Origin: Bathymodiolus brooksi
Taxonomy: Eukaryota; Mollusca; Bivalvia; Mytilida; Modiolidae
DNA: 64,000 bases
Assembly (NCBI GenBank): GCA_963680875.1
Contig: OY804578.1
Span: forward strand, 23,341,101 to 23,405,100
Reading direction: 5' to 3'
The translations under genes and the position numbers were made by a program. Shown here piece after piece: positions 1 to 14,900 of this stretch. The notes below the pieces were generated by a model. The model had not been told where the DNA came from. It was given only the letters and a program-made list of their open reading frames with translations, and searched no databases. Each line of letters opens with the position of its first letter. The stretch's first letter is position 1.

Positions 1-3000
1 GTGTTTTGTTCTATTACCATTACTGAGTCATACCTCTACTGGTATATTATTAGTCCTCGGTGTTTTGTTCTATTTACCATTACTGAGTCACACCTCTACT
101 GGTATATTATTAGTCCTCGGTGTTTTGTTCTATTACCATTACTGAGTCATACCTCTACTGGTATATTATTAGTCCTCGGTATTTTGTTCTATTACCATTA
201 CTTGAGTCACACCTCTACTGGTATATTATTAGTCCTCGGTGTTTTGTTCTATTACCATTACTGAGTCATACCTCTACTGGTATATTATTAGTCCTCGGTG
301 TTTTGTTCTATTACCATTACTGAGTCACACCTCTACTGGTATATTATTAGTCCTCGGTGTTTTGTTCTATTACCATTACTGAGTCACACCTCTACTGGTA
401 TATTATTAGTCCTCGGTGTTTTGTTCTATTACCATTACTGAGTCATACCTCTACTGGTATATTATTAGTCCTCGGTGTTTTGTTCTATTACCATTACTGA
501 GTCACACCTCTACTGGTATATTATTAGTCCTCGGTGTTTTGTTCTATTACCATTACTGAGTCACACCTCTACTGGTATATTATTAGTCCTCGGTGTTTTG
601 TTCTATTACCATTACTGAGTCACACCTCTACTGGTATATTATTAGTCCTCGGTGTTTTGTTCTATTACCATTACTGAGTCACACCTCTACTGGTATATTA
701 TTAGTCCTCGGTGTTTTGTTCTATTACCATTACTGAGTCATACCTCTACTGGTATATTATTAGTCCTCGGTGTTTTGTTCTATTACCATTACTGAGTCAC
801 ACCTCTACTGGTATATTATTAGTCCTCGGTGTTTTGTTCTATTACCATTACTGAGTCACACCTCTACTGGTATATTATTAGTCCTCGGTGTTTTGTTCTA
901 TTACCATTACTGAGTCATACCTCTACTGGTATATTATTAGTCCTCGGTGTTTTGTTCTATTACCATTACTGAGTCACACCTCTACTGGTATATTATTAGT
1001 CCTCGGTGTTTTGTTCTATTACCATTACTGAGTCATACCTCTACTGGTATATTATTAGTCCTCGGTGTTTTGTTCTATTACCATTACTGAGTCACACCTC
1101 TACTGGTATATTATTAGTCCTCGGTGTTTTGTTCTATTACCATTACTGAGTCATACCTCTACTGGTATATTATTAGTCCTCGGTGTTTTGTTCTATTACC
1201 ATTACTGAGTCACACCTCTACTGGTATATTATTAGTCCTCGGTGTTTTGTTCTATTACCATTACTGAGTCACACCTCTACTGGTATATTATTAGTCCTCG
1301 GTGTTTTGTTCTATTACCATTACTGAGTCATACCTCTACTGGTATATTATTAGTCCTCGGTGTTTTGTTCTATTACCATTACTGAGTCATACCTCTACTG
1401 GTATATTATTAGTCCTCGGTGTTTTGTTCTATTACCATTACTGAGTCATACCTCTACTGGTATATTATTAGTCCTCGGTGTTTTGTTCTATTACCATTAC
1501 TGAGTCACACCTCTACTGGTATATTATTAGTCCTCGGTGTTTTGTTCTATTACCATTACTGAGTCACACCTCTACTGGTATATTATTAGTCCTCGGTGTT
1601 TTGTTCTATTACCATTACTGAGTCATACCTCTACTGGTATATTATTAGTCCTCGGTGTTTTGTTCTATTACCATTACTGAGTCATACCTCTACTGGTATA
1701 TTATTAGTCCTCGGTGTTTTGTTCTATTACCATTACTGAGTCACACCTCTACTGGTATATTATTAGTCCTCGGTGTTTTGTTCTATTACCATTACTGAGT
1801 CACACCTCTACTGGTATATTATTAGTCCTCGGTGTTTTGTTCTATTACCATTACTGAGTCACACCTCTACTGGTATATTATTAGTCCTCGGTGTTTTGTT
1901 CTATTACCATTACTGAGTCATACCTCTACTGGTATATTATTAGTCCTCGGTGTTTTGTTCTATTACCATTACTGAGTCACACCTCTACTGGTATATTATT
2001 AGTCCTCGGTGTTTTGTTCTATTACCATTACTGAGTCATACCTCTACTGGTATATTATTAGTCCTCGGTGTTTTGTTCTATTACCATTACTGAGTCACAC
2101 CTCTACTGGTATATTATTAGTCCTCGGTGTTTTGTTCTATTACCATTACTGAGTCACACCTCTACTGGTATATTATTAGTCCTCGGTGTTTTGTTCTATT
2201 ACCATTACTGAGTCATACCTCTACTGGTATATTATTAGTCCTCGGTGTTTTGTTCTATTACCATTACTGAGTCACACCTCTACTGGTATATTATTAGTCC
2301 TCGGTGTTTTGTTCTATTACCATTACTGAGTCACACCTCTACTGGTATATTATTAGTCCTCGGTGTTTTGTTCTATTACCATTACTGAGTCACACCTCTA
2401 CTGGTATATTATTAGTCCTCGGTGTTTTGTTCTATTACCATTACTGAGTCACACCTCTACTGGTATATTATTAGTCCTCGGTGTTTTGTTCTATTACCAT
2501 TACTGAGTCATACCTCTACTGGTATATTATTAGTCCTCGGTGTTTTGTTCTATTACCATTACTGAGTCACACCTCTACTGGTATATTATTAGTCCTCGGT
2601 GTTTTGTTCTATTACCATTACTGAGTCACACCTCTACTGGTATATTATTAGTCCTCGGTGTTTTGTTCTATTACCATTACTGAGTCATACCTCTACTGGT
2701 ATATTATTAGTCCTCGGTGTTTTGTTCTATTACCATTACTGAGTCATACCTCTACTGGTATATTATTATTCCTCGGTGTTTTGTTCTATTACCATTACTG
2801 AGTCACACCTCTACTGGTATATTATTAGTCCTCGGTGTTTTGTTCTATTACCATTACTGAGTCATACCTCTACTGGTATATTATTAGTCCTCGGTGTTTT
2901 GTTCTATTACCATTACTGAGTCACACCTCTACTGGTATATTATTAGTCCTCGGTGTTTTGTTCTATTACCATTACTGAGTCATACCTCTACTGGTATATT

Positions 3001-6000
3001 ATTAGTCCTCGGTGTTTTGTTCTATTACCATTACTGAGTCATACCTCTACTGGTATATTATTAGTCCTCGGTGTTTTGTTCTATTACCATTACTGAGTCA
3101 TACCTCTACTGGTATATTATTAGTCCTCGGTGTTTTGTTCTATTACCATTACTGAGTCATACCTCTACTGGTATATTATTAGTCCTCGGTGTTTTGTTCT
3201 ATTACCATTACTGAGTCACACCTCTACTGGTATATTATTAGTCCTCGGTGTTTTGTTCTATTACCATTACTGAGTCACACCTCTACTGGTATATTATTAG
3301 TCCTCGGTGTTTTGTTTTATTACCATTACTGAGTCACACCTCTACTGGTATATTATTAGTCCTCGGTGTTTTGTTCTATTACCATTACTGAGTCATACCT
3401 CTACTGGTATATTATTAGTCCTCGGTGTTTTGTTCTATTACCATTACTGAGTCACACCTCTACTGGTATATTATTAGTCCTCGGTGTTTTGTTCTATTAC
3501 CATTACTGAGTCATACCTCTACTGGTATATTATTAGTCCTCGGTGTTTTGTTCTATTACCATTACTGAGTCACACCTCTACTGGTATATTATTAGTCCTC
3601 GGTGTTTTGTTCTATTACCATTACTGAGTCACACCTCTACTGGTATATTATTAGTCCTCGGTGTTTTGTTCTATTACCATTACTGAGTCACACCTCTACT
3701 GGTATATTATTAGTCCTCGGTGTTTTGTTCTATTACCATTACTGAGTCATACCTCTACTGGTATATTATTAGTCCTCGGTGTTTTGTTCTATTACCATTA
3801 CTGAGTCATACCTCTACTGGTATATTATTAGTCCTCGGTGTTTTGTTCTATTACCATTACTGAGTCATACCTCTACTGGTATATTATTAGTCCTCGGTGT
3901 TTTGTTCTATTACCATTACTGAGTCATACCTCTACTGGTATATTATTAGTCCTCGGTGTTTTGTTCTATTACCATTACTGAGTCACACCTCTACTGGTAT
4001 ATTATTAATCCTCGGTGTTTTGTTCTATTACCATTAAGGAGTCACACCTCTACTGGTATATTATTAGTCCTCGGTGTTTTGTTTATTACCATTACTGAGT
4101 CACACCTCTACTGGTATATTATTAGTCCTCGGTGTTTTGTTCTATTACCATTACTGAGTCATACCTCTACTGGTATATTATTAGTCCTCGGTGTTTTGTT
4201 CTATTACCATTACTGAGTCACACCTCTACTGGTATATTATTAGTCCTCGGTGTTTTGTTCTATTACCATTACTGAGTCATACCTCTACTGGTATATTATT
4301 AGTCCTCGGTGTTTTGTTCTATTACCATTACCGAGTCACACCTCTACTGGTATATTATTAGTCCTCGGTGTTTTGTTTTATTACCATTACTGAGTCACAC
4401 CTCTACTGGTATATTATTAGTCCTCGGTGTTTGTTCTATTACCATTACTGAGTCACACCTCTACTGGTATATTATTAGTCCTCGGTGTTTTGTTCTATTA
4501 CCATTACTGAGTCACACCTCTACTGGTATATTATTAGTCCTCGGTGTTTTGTTCTATTACCATTACTGAGTCACACCTCTACTGGTATATTATTAGTCCT
4601 CGGTGTTTTGTTCTATTACCATTACTGAGTCATACCTCTACTGGTATATTATTAGTCCTCGGTGTTTTGTTCTATTACCATTACTGAGTCATACCTCTAC
4701 TGGTATATTATTATTCCTCGGTGTTTTGTTCTATTACCATTACTGAGTCACACCTCTACTGGTATATTATTAGTCCTCGGTGTTTTGTTCTATTACCATT
4801 ACTGAGTCATACCTCTACTGGTATATTATTAGTCCTCGGTGTTTTGTTCTATTACCATTACTGAGTCACACCTCTACTGGTATATTATTAGTCCTCGGTG
4901 TTTTGTTCTATTACCATTACTGAGTCATACCTCTACTGGTATATTATTAGTCCTCGGTGTTTGTTTTATTACCATTACTGAGTCATACCTCTACTGGTAT
5001 ATTATTAGTCCTCGGTGTTTTGTTCTATTACCATTACTGAGTCATACCTCTACTGGTATATTATTAGTCCTCGGTGTTTTGTTCTATTACCATTACTGAG
5101 TCATACCTCTACTGGTATATTATTAGTCCTCGGTATTTTGTTCTATTACCATTACTGAGTCACACCTCTACTGGTATATTATTAATCCTCGGTGTTTTGT
5201 TCTATTACCATTACCGAGTCACACCTCTACTGGTATATTATTAGTCCTCGGTGTTTTGTTTTATTACCATTACTGAGTCACACCTCTACTGGTATATTAT
5301 TAGTCCTCGGTGTTTTGTTCTATTACCATTACTGAGTCATACCTCTACTGGTATATTATTAGTCCTCGGTGTTTTGTTCTATTACCATTACTGAGTCACA
5401 CCTCTACTGGTATATTATTAGTCCTCGGTGTTTTGTTCTATTACCATTACTGAGTCATACCTCTACTGGTATATTATTAGTCCTCGGTGTTTTGTTCTAT
5501 TACCATTACTGAGTCACACCTCTACTGGTATATTATTAGTCCTCGGTGTTTTGTTCTATTACCATTACTGAGTCACACCTCTACTGGTATATTATTAGTC
5601 CTCGGTGTTTGTTCTATTACCATTACTGAGTCACACCTCTACTGGTATATTATTAGTCCTCGGTGTTTTGTTCTATTACCATTACTGAGTCATACCTCTA
5701 CTGGTATATTATTAGTCCTCGGTGTTTTGTTCTATTACCATTACTGAGTCATACCTCTACTGGTATATTATTAGTCCTCGGTGTTTTGTTCTATTACCAT
5801 TACTGAGTCATACCTCTACTGGTATATTATTAGTCCTCGGTGTTTTGTTCTATTACCATTACTGAGTCATACCTCTACTGGTATATTATTAGTCCTCGGT
5901 GTTTTGTTCTATTACCATTACTGAGTCACACCTCTACTGGTATATTATTAATCCTCGGTGTTTTGTTCTATTACCATTAAGGAGTCACACCTCTACTGGT

Positions 6001-9000
6001 ATATTATTAGTCCTCGGTGTTTTGTTTTATTACCATTACTGAGTCACACCTCTACTGGTATATTATTAGTCCTCGGTGTTTTGTTCTATTACCATTACTG
6101 AGTCATACCTCTACTGGTATATTATTAGTCCTCGGTGTTTTGTTCTATTACCATTACTGAGTCACACCTCTACTGGTATATTATTAGTCCTCGGTGTTTT
6201 GTTCTATTACCATTACTGAGTCATACCTCTACTGGTATATTATTAGTCCTCGGTGTTTTGTTCTATTACCATTACCGAGTCACACCTCTACTGGTATATT
6301 ATTAGTCCTCGGTGTTTTGTTTTATTACCATTACTGAGTCACACCTCTACTGGTATATTATTAGTCCTCGGTGTTTGTTCTATTACCATTACTGAGTCAC
6401 ACCTCTACTGGTATATTATTAGTCCTCGGTGTTTTGTTCTATTACCATTACTGAGTCATACCTCTACTGGTATATTATTAGTCCTCGGTGTTTTGTTCTA
6501 TTACCATTACTGAGTCACAGCTCTACTGGTATATTATTAGTCCTCGGTGTTTTGTTCTATTACCATTACTGAGTCACACCTCTACTGGTATATTATTAGT
6601 CCTCGGTGTTTTGTTCTATTACCATTACTGAGTCATACCTCTACTGGTATATTATTAGTCCTCGGTGTTTTGTTCTATTACCATTACTGAGTCACACCTC
6701 TACTGGTATATTATTAGTCCTCGGTGTTTTGTTCTATTACCATTACTGAGTCATACCTCTACTGGTATATTATTAGTCCTCGGTGTTTTGTTCTATTACC
6801 ATTACTGAGTCACACCTCTACTGGTATATTATTAGTCCTCGGTGTTTTGTTCTATTACCATTACTGAGTCACACCTCTACTGGTATATTATTAGTCCTCG
6901 GTGTTTGTTCTATTACCATTACTGAGTCACACCTCTACTGGTATATTATTAGTCCTCGGTGTTTTGTTCTGTTACCATTACTGAGTCATACCTCTACTGG
7001 TATATTATTAGTCCTCGGTGTTTTGTTCTATTACCATTACTGAGTCATACCTCTACTGGTATATTATTAGTCCTCGGTGTTTTGTTTTATTACCATTACT
7101 GAGTCACACCTCTACTGGTATATTATTAGTCCTCGGTGTTTTGTTCTATTACCATTACCGAGTCACACCTCTACTGGTATATTATTAGTCCTCGGTGTTT
7201 TGTTTTATTACCATTACTGAGTCACACCTCTACTGGTATATTATTAGTCCTCGGTGTTTTGTTCTATTACCATTACTGAGTCATACCTCTACTGGTATAT
7301 TATTAGTCCTCGGTGTTTTGTTCTATTACCATTACTGAGTCACACCTCTACTGGTATATTATTAGTCCTCGGTGTTTTGTTCTATTACCATTACTGAGTC
7401 ATACCTCTACTGGTATATTATTAGTCCTCGGTGTTTTGTTCTATTACCATTACTGAGTCACATCTCTACTGGTATATTATTAGTCCTCGGTGTTTTGTTC
7501 TATTACCATTACTGAGTCACACCTCTACTGGTATATTATTAGTCCTCGGTGTTTGTTCTATTACCATTACTGAGTCACACCTCTACTGGTATATTATTAG
7601 TCCTCGGTGTTTTGTTCTATTACCATTACTGAGTCATACCTCTACTGGTATATTATTAGTCCTCGGTGTTTTGTTCTATTACCATTACTGAGTCATACCT
7701 CTACTGGTATATTATTAGTCCTAGGTGTTTTGTTTTATTACCATTACTGAGTCACACCTCTACTGGTATATTATTAGTCCTCGGTGTTTTGTTCTATTAC
7801 CATTACTGAGTCATACCTCTACTGATATATTATTAGTCCTCGGTGTTTGTTCTATTACCATTACTGAGTCACACCTCTACTGGTATATTATTAGTCCTCG
7901 GTGTTTTGTTCTATTACCATTACTGAGTCATACCTCTACTGGTATATTATTAGTCCTCGGTGTTTGTTCTATTACCATTACTGAGTCATACCTCTACTGG
8001 TATATTATTAGTCCTCGGTGTTTTGTTCTATTACCATTACTGAGTCACACCTCTACTGGTATATTATTAGTCCTCGGTGTTTTGTTCTATTACCATTACT
8101 GAGTCATACCTCTACTGGTATATTATTAGTCCTCGGTGTTTTGTTCTATTACCATTACTGAGTCACACCTCTACTGGTATATTATTAGTCCTAGGTGTTT
8201 TGTTCTATTACCATTACTGAGTCACACCTCTACTGGTATATTATTAGTCCTCGGTGTTTTGTTCTATTACCATTACTGAGTCACACCTCTACTGGTATAT
8301 TATTAGTCCTCGGTGTTTTGTTCTATTACCATTACTGAGTCACACCTCTACTGGTATATTATTAGTCCTCGGTGTTTTGTTCTATTACCATTACTGAGTC
8401 ACACCTCTACTGGTATATTATTAGTCCTCGGTGTTTTGTTTTATTACCATTACTGAGTCATACCTTTACTGGTATATTATTAGTCCTCGGTGTTTTGTTC
8501 TATTACCATTACTGAGTCATACCTCTACTGGTATAGTATTAGTCCTCGGTGTTTTGTTCTATTACCATTACTGAGTCACACCTCTACTGGTATATTATTA
8601 GTCTTCGGTGTTTTGTTCTATTACCATTACTGAGTCATACCTCTACTGGTATATTATTAGTCCTCGGTGTTTTGTTCTATTACCATTACTGAGTCACACC
8701 TCTACTGGTATATTATTAGTCCTCGGTGTTTTGTTCTATTACCATTACTGAGTCACACCTCTACTGGTATATTATTAGTCCTCGGTGTTTTGTTCTATTA
8801 CCATTACTGAGTCATACCTCTACTGGTATATTATTAGTCCTCGGTGTTTTGTTCTATTACCATTACTGAGTCATACCTCTACTGGTATATTATTAGTCCT
8901 CGGTGTTTTGTTCTATTACCATTACTGAGTCACACCTCTACTGGTATATTATTAGTCCTCGGTGTTTTGTTCTATTACCATTACTGAGTCATACCTCTAC

Positions 9001-9678
9001 TGGTATATTATTAGTCCTCGGTGTTTTGTTCTATTACCATTACTGAGTCACACCTCTACTGGTATATTATTAGTCCTCGGTGTTTTGTTCTATTACCATT
9101 ACTGAGTCACACCTCTACTGGTATATTATTAGTCCTCGGTGTTTTGTTCTATTACCATTACTGAGTCACACCTCTACTGGTATATTATTAGTCCTCGGTG
9201 TTTTGTTCTATTACCATTACTGAGTCATACCTCTACTGGTATATTATTAGTCCTCGGTGTTTTGTTCTATTACCATTACTGAGTCACACCTCTACTGGTA
9301 TATTATTAGTCCTCGGTGTTTTGTTCTATTACCATTACTGAGTCACACCTCTACTGGTATATTATTAGTCCTCGGTGTTTTGTTCTATTACCATTACTGA
9401 GTCACACCTCTACTGGTATATTATTAGTCCTCGGTGTTTTGTTCTATTACCATTACTGAGTCACACCTCTACTGGTATATTATTAGTCCTCGGTGTTTTG
9501 TTCTATTACCATTACTGAGTCACACCTCTACTGGTATATTATTAGTCCTCGGTGTTTTGTTCTATTACCATTACTGAGTCATACCTCTACTGGTATATTA
9601 TTAGTCCTCGGTGTTTTGTTCTATTACCATTACTGAGTCACACCTCTACTGGTATATTATTAGTCCTCGGTGTTTTGT
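1..9678. repeat. 59-bp satellite array with higher-order structure
   Basis: About 164 head-to-tail copies of a 59-bp unit (core gtgttttgttctattacc, then actgagtca[c/t]acc, then ggtatattattagtcctcg). The main polymorphism is C or T in tca[c/t]acc. Some units lose one T (gtgtttgttc) or carry rare variants (ttaccgagtc, ttaaggagtc, attattcctcg). Matching rare variants recur 1,943-1,945 bp apart, which is about 33 units, so the 2.7-7.7 kb part is a higher-order repeat. Short open frames across it are by-products of the repeat, not genes. The array runs off the left edge and stops abruptly at a dispersed-repeat fragment. Confidence 0.98.
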
Positions 9679-9805
9679 GGGGTTCGTGTTGCTCTTTAGT
9701 TTAGTTTTTTTGTAGATTATTGTTGGTCCTTTTGTCATTGTGTTGTCTGTCCTTCTTCGATTTACGGCTTCTGATCACTCCTTTGGTATCTTCAAACTCT
9801 CCTTA
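9679..9805 (+). mobile_element. dispersed repeat fragment bordering the satellite
   Basis: Starts exactly where the 59-bp array ends. It shares ttcgtgttgctc, ttgtgttgtctgtcc and cctttggtatcttc with copies at 12085-12255 (minus), 17640-17785, 20990-21205, 30545-30960 and 44520-44735 (minus). The family resembles repeats common in bivalve transcripts and genomes. It has no coding capacity. Family name not assigned. Confidence 0.7.
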
Positions 9806-11796
9806 ACAGAACATTTTCCATATAGCTTTAAGTACATCATTTCAATTTGTTTATTTGGTTTTTAGAGTTTCCATAGATTAAGCTCACCGTCTTTCAACAC
9901 TCTAGAGTTGTTTATTTTTTTTATTTTTACAAAATGTTAAATAAGTGTATACAACAGTGCATAAATTCTCAAAAAACCGAAAACCTCGACGCTCCTTTTT
10001 ATTTAACTCTAACTGGACAGAAGTGTAACTGTGTTCCCTTCAGCCACCTCTATAAATAAGAAAATCAATTCTCGATTAGTTTGTTACTTACTGTAAAATA
10101 TGCACATTTTGTGAACTTGTGAAGGAATGAATGGGTGCAGCTTGTTCAACCATTTGACAAATAAATAAGAAATGCCAAAAAAAATGCAAATATTGTGTGG
10201 ATCAGAATAAAATGTCATTATAGTCTACAGTGAGACTGTAATTGAGGAGAATATTTCCTCTTCGGAGATTTATTTAGATTCAGGCAAAAATCAATATTTC
10301 TGGAAACGACTAAGAAGAAGATCTAATATAAATGTAATGACAACATTAATACATTGTAAATCACCTAATTTTGATCAGACTATTTCATCATTCACACCTA
10401 ACAACTTGTTACAACATTGGCCATGGAGAGTTTGTGGTGAAATATATTTTTGAATTGGAATGTCGTGATCTGTGAATGTATCTTTATCAGGTTTTGCAAT
10501 TTATTAGTTATATAGAATTTGCTTCTTCAAATTTAATTTGAAGACATTTTTCAATTATTTTTGGTAATGATAAATAACTTACACATGCAATAAGAATCCA
10601 TTGGAAGTTCATATTCACACAGCATCTCAGAAAATATAACTAACCACAGTATAATACGAATGAAAACTCTAACTTCAAAACACAAGAAAGACACGGAGAG
10701 AAGTGCAGAGGAAAATATGTATGCGATTGTCATATATGCATCTATTACAGAAATTACAAGGCTATTATTTTACGTTGGTAAAATTGTAAACTGAATCTAT
10801 ATTGAAGACTTAACGGAGACATGTCTACCTGTCTAGAAAAACTCTTGCATTTAGAAAAATCATGTGTGATTTTAAATGCCACTCTCAACAATAATTTAAT
10901 CATATTGTGGAGGTCAGTTTTAGTGGGGTAAACTGTTGTATTACAAGAAAATCAACATGTGACAAACTTTATAACAAAGTTATATCGAGTACACCTCTAG
11001 GTCGGGAAACTACCTCAAAACCTTAGCGATGATAGACACAGATTATATAGGTAATGGTATTCCATGTACAGTGCGATCGCATCCACGACAGCCCTGTTTA
11101 TGTCAAACAATGGTATATAAACGATTGATCCAGTATTTAAAGATCAGATTATCTAACAAATAACAGAATCTGACTGTTTTGTTTGTTATGCTTGTTAATT
11201 TTATTATTCATGACGAGAACAAGCGACATTTTTCAAACAGGGGTCACTCATTTACGCCCTGTCCCGTTGTTTGTTATATGTCTATAATCCAGTGTCTCAA
11301 CAATATAATATTACTCTACAAATGTGATCCAGCAAAACAATAAAGCGTTTATATGGTCTGGCAACAAAACGACCGATTATTATTGGCCATAACGACTACA
11401 GAGTAGCCAGGTCGGAGCGAAAAGGTAAAACAAAACAATATAATTAGTTTTGACAACACAAAAAACGTCATAGTAAAACGAGAACAAGACTAGGTGCTCT
11501 GAAAGGGAGAGCTTCTTCATTGATGATGTCTGTCCTGTAGGAACATCACAAACATATAGATTTTATATGGAAGTCGTGATGGAGAAACCAATGTTATCTC
11601 TGACGAATGTTACTACAAATTGTGGCAAGTCATTTACGCCATTTGAATACAAATTGGAGAAAGGTGCAAATGTTTTGAAAAAAAACATACTAAAGAAACA
11701 TTTGAAAACAAAATAAAAATAATAATTAGATACAAACAAATACAAAACTAGTATATATTAATAAATTAAAACAAAGTTTCACAAAACGTGTAATGG
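9806..11796. other. 3' flank of the oxidase gene, no gene seen
   Basis: AT-rich DNA downstream of the oxidase stop codon. I see no coding exon. A decayed minus-oriented SINE piece lies at about 10876-11010 (ccactctcaacaat, then gacaaactttat, then atcgagtacacc). No canonical AATAAA was found on the minus strand close to the stop, so the transcript end is not placed. Confidence 0.6.
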
Positions 11797-11922
11797 TTAT
11801 AATTTTGCTTTTGCCATTGAATTTCCATTCTGGATGATGTCTTGAACAAGCTTGGTTGCTTCTACTGCACTTCCCCAGCTCAATGCGATTCCGTCACCAC
11901 CGTGTCCAATGTTGTGTATGAC
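11797..11922 (-). CDS. DDO-like: oxidase exon 10: C-terminus with AKL signal
   Basis: Residues 301-341 and the TAA stop (11799-11797). VIHNIGHGGDGIALSWGSAV aligns with the C-terminal FAD-binding signature of the family (VVHHYGHGSGGISVHWGTAL in human DDO); the usual HW reads SW here. The protein ends in AKL, an accepted peroxisomal targeting signal type 1, where human DDO has SNL. Confidence 0.95.
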   Translation of the reverse strand, partial: VIHNIGHGGDGIALSWGSAVEATKLVQDIIQNGNSMAKAKL

Positions 11923-14900
11923 CTGTGTAGTCAAAATAAGAATACTAGAATGAGGTCCTAAATATATAGGTATTTGAATCTACATAAATTGAGATCAATT
12001 GATTTTAATCGAACGAACCAAAAATGACATGTTCGTACTAGCATTTGTCCCGCTAGTACAAACATGACATTTTTGGTTAGTTGGACATTTTTAGAGTTGG
12101 GACAAGAACAGTTTGAAGATATCAAAGGGGTAATCAGAATCCGTAAATCGAAGAAGGACAGACAACACAATGGCCAACAGAAAAAGGACAAAGGGACAAA
12201 CAGCGATCTACAAAACATTACACAGAAAATAAAAGATCAAGCAACACGCACTCCACTAATTGAGATTGAGTTCTAAATTGTATGACAAATGTGATGTTTT
12301 TAATTTATCTATTGACGAATTCGTATTATATATTGAGTTTGGTATAGCAACTCCCTATATACCCATGCTATATATGTATACTAGTTTATATGCTATTCTA
12401 GAATCTATTCTACTCTGCTCCATTAATTTCTTGACATTATCTCGAATTTGACACAAATAGTCATCTTTTTATCAGACTCTATGACAACAGATATGTCTAC
12501 AATGTTGCCATTATAAATTTTCCACAGCTTGATAGCAATATACTTACAGTTCTCACAACACATATGTTACGTCCAAACTTTTTTTACAAGGTCTCCATCT
12601 TCCCAGTAATAAAGCTTTAAGCTAAGGATCGTTTTTTGTTATTGAAAGTATTGTGACTTGAGTGCAGATGATGAAGGTGGTATTGAAGATTAGAACTGTT
12701 CAGTCGTGTAGTATTTCTTGTTTACCCGAACTGATATGTAGCTTTATATTCGTCATGATTTGTAATATTATCAAAACTTGAATTGATCAGGAACAACTAT
12801 ACTATGCTTATAATTCCTTCATCGAAACAAAATGCACGTTACAGTGAAAAGATACATGTATTTAGAAAACACCTGCATTATTCTTCAATAAATATAGGCA
12901 CTATACACAAGCCAATAGTAATTAGTACGTGTTATGGCCGTAAAGCTATTTTCCAGCATTCCTGATTGAGAGTTGAGCCTTTATTTATTGGCATGTTATT
13001 GATTCACAATAATTACCACTCGAACAATCACATATTACCACACGTATTTGTTTTCATGTCAAATTAATGTTGTCTGTGTTTGGTATCAGATTAAATATAT
13101 GATATATAAATAAGTTATATACATTAATTTCATATTTTCCCATGTCAACAGAAAAGATTATCACGATGATATACCAGCATCTGGGAAATAATTTATATAC
13201 ATCATTCAACACAAAATTGTCAAACTCGTTCATCATCATTCTGGGGACTGCTACACAAATCACAGAAGATAGTCAGTTATTATCATTATTGATAGCCCTA
13301 CTGTCAACAATAAATAAATCAGCAACACTGTTATCATGGTTATATTACATTGTATGATGGTCATATTTAGCAGCTGCCCTTGATTACTTTTGCATCTGAC
13401 TGACTACTCCCACAGTGTATAACCGGACAGTTTTGAAAAACGGAAGTTGCTGTACTGTCCGACCAGGTAAGGTTAGTTGCTTGCAGAAATTTCGACATTT
13501 TTGGATGATTATCCGCGATTTATTCTTTGAAAGTGGATCAACTGAAGCAACAAAAATAAAAAAAAATACTGCAAAGCTATGTCATTTATATTTCTGATCA
13601 AATAACAGTGCCCTATTTGAACACTGAAACTGGAAATCGTCGTTTAAACATCGTGGATGGTATGTTTTCGCTCGAAGAAAGGGGGTAAAAATCTAATTTT
13701 TCTCCAATTACTCTTTAAATTATGTCAAATATGTTCTCACTATCTGATGAAATAGACATCGACGTTTTCAATGCAAGGAAAATATGACCGTAAACGCACT
13801 CATTTTCCTTACGACGGGTGCATTTAACATCGTTCTTCATTCCACGTCACTGTACGCCTAATTGCTAACGATTTTTTCTGTCCTGTCCGCACAATTGTGT
13901 ATTCCTTCAAGTTTCGAAATTGTTATCTGTTGTTCTAAAATTTCATACTTTTTTACGTCATAATTTACTCTATACTTATGTTAAATTTGAACTTAAAAAT
14001 TTAAATTTTGAGTTTAATTTACTGTTATTCAAAAATTGCCAAATTATTTCAAATTACTGTAGGAAACTATATTAAATTTGAATTTTAATGGTGAAAAATT
14101 TATGAAAATCGGACCAGAAATGACTTTGGTAGAATTTTTGGAAAAAAGAGAGCTTTATATATAATATATAGGAAAAAAGACATTTGTTCATAAATACAAA
14201 AAAATGTATATGGCACAATGTAATGTTTCATTTCACACAATTCGTATGACATATTTTTTTTATTGATGTAGTTAACTCATGAATACATAAGTGTGAGTAC
14301 TTTTCGAAAAGAATTGCAGAAATTTATATTCAATTGTTTTTATGTTTTAATTTTATACAGACTAAGTATTAGGTCATTTATTGTTGTTATAACACATTTT
14401 TTAACTTCGTTTTTAAGTTTTCTTTTACAGAAGAAGAGATCCATTTTTGTACTGTTGTTTTTGTTATTTTTAATAAAGTGTTATAACATGAAATATTTTG
14501 CTTATGTTAGTGTATTATGAGATGTAATTAGGTCATCTTGTTAGTCGTTGGACAGATAGAAGTGATGAGTTTTTGCTGGAAACCTATTAATAGATATGCA
14601 CATAGAATCACCCAAAACATTTTGCTTTGCGATTTCTGATAATGTACTTTAAAATGGACCAACCAGCCAAACCACAAGTCCAGAGGTCGCAATGCAGTAT
14701 TCACCACGGTAGAAACCACACAGCGAACAACATATATAAATGTTGGACGAGCTGCAACGAGTGGACATATTTGTTTTTGCAATATTCTGTGTCAAATCAA
14801 AAGCATAATTCTTGTAAAATATATTTAAAAATTCTCCAGGTAGTGTCAACAGGGAGAAAAATATCTTGGTTGGCAGGCGGGGTCATCGGATATGATTCTG

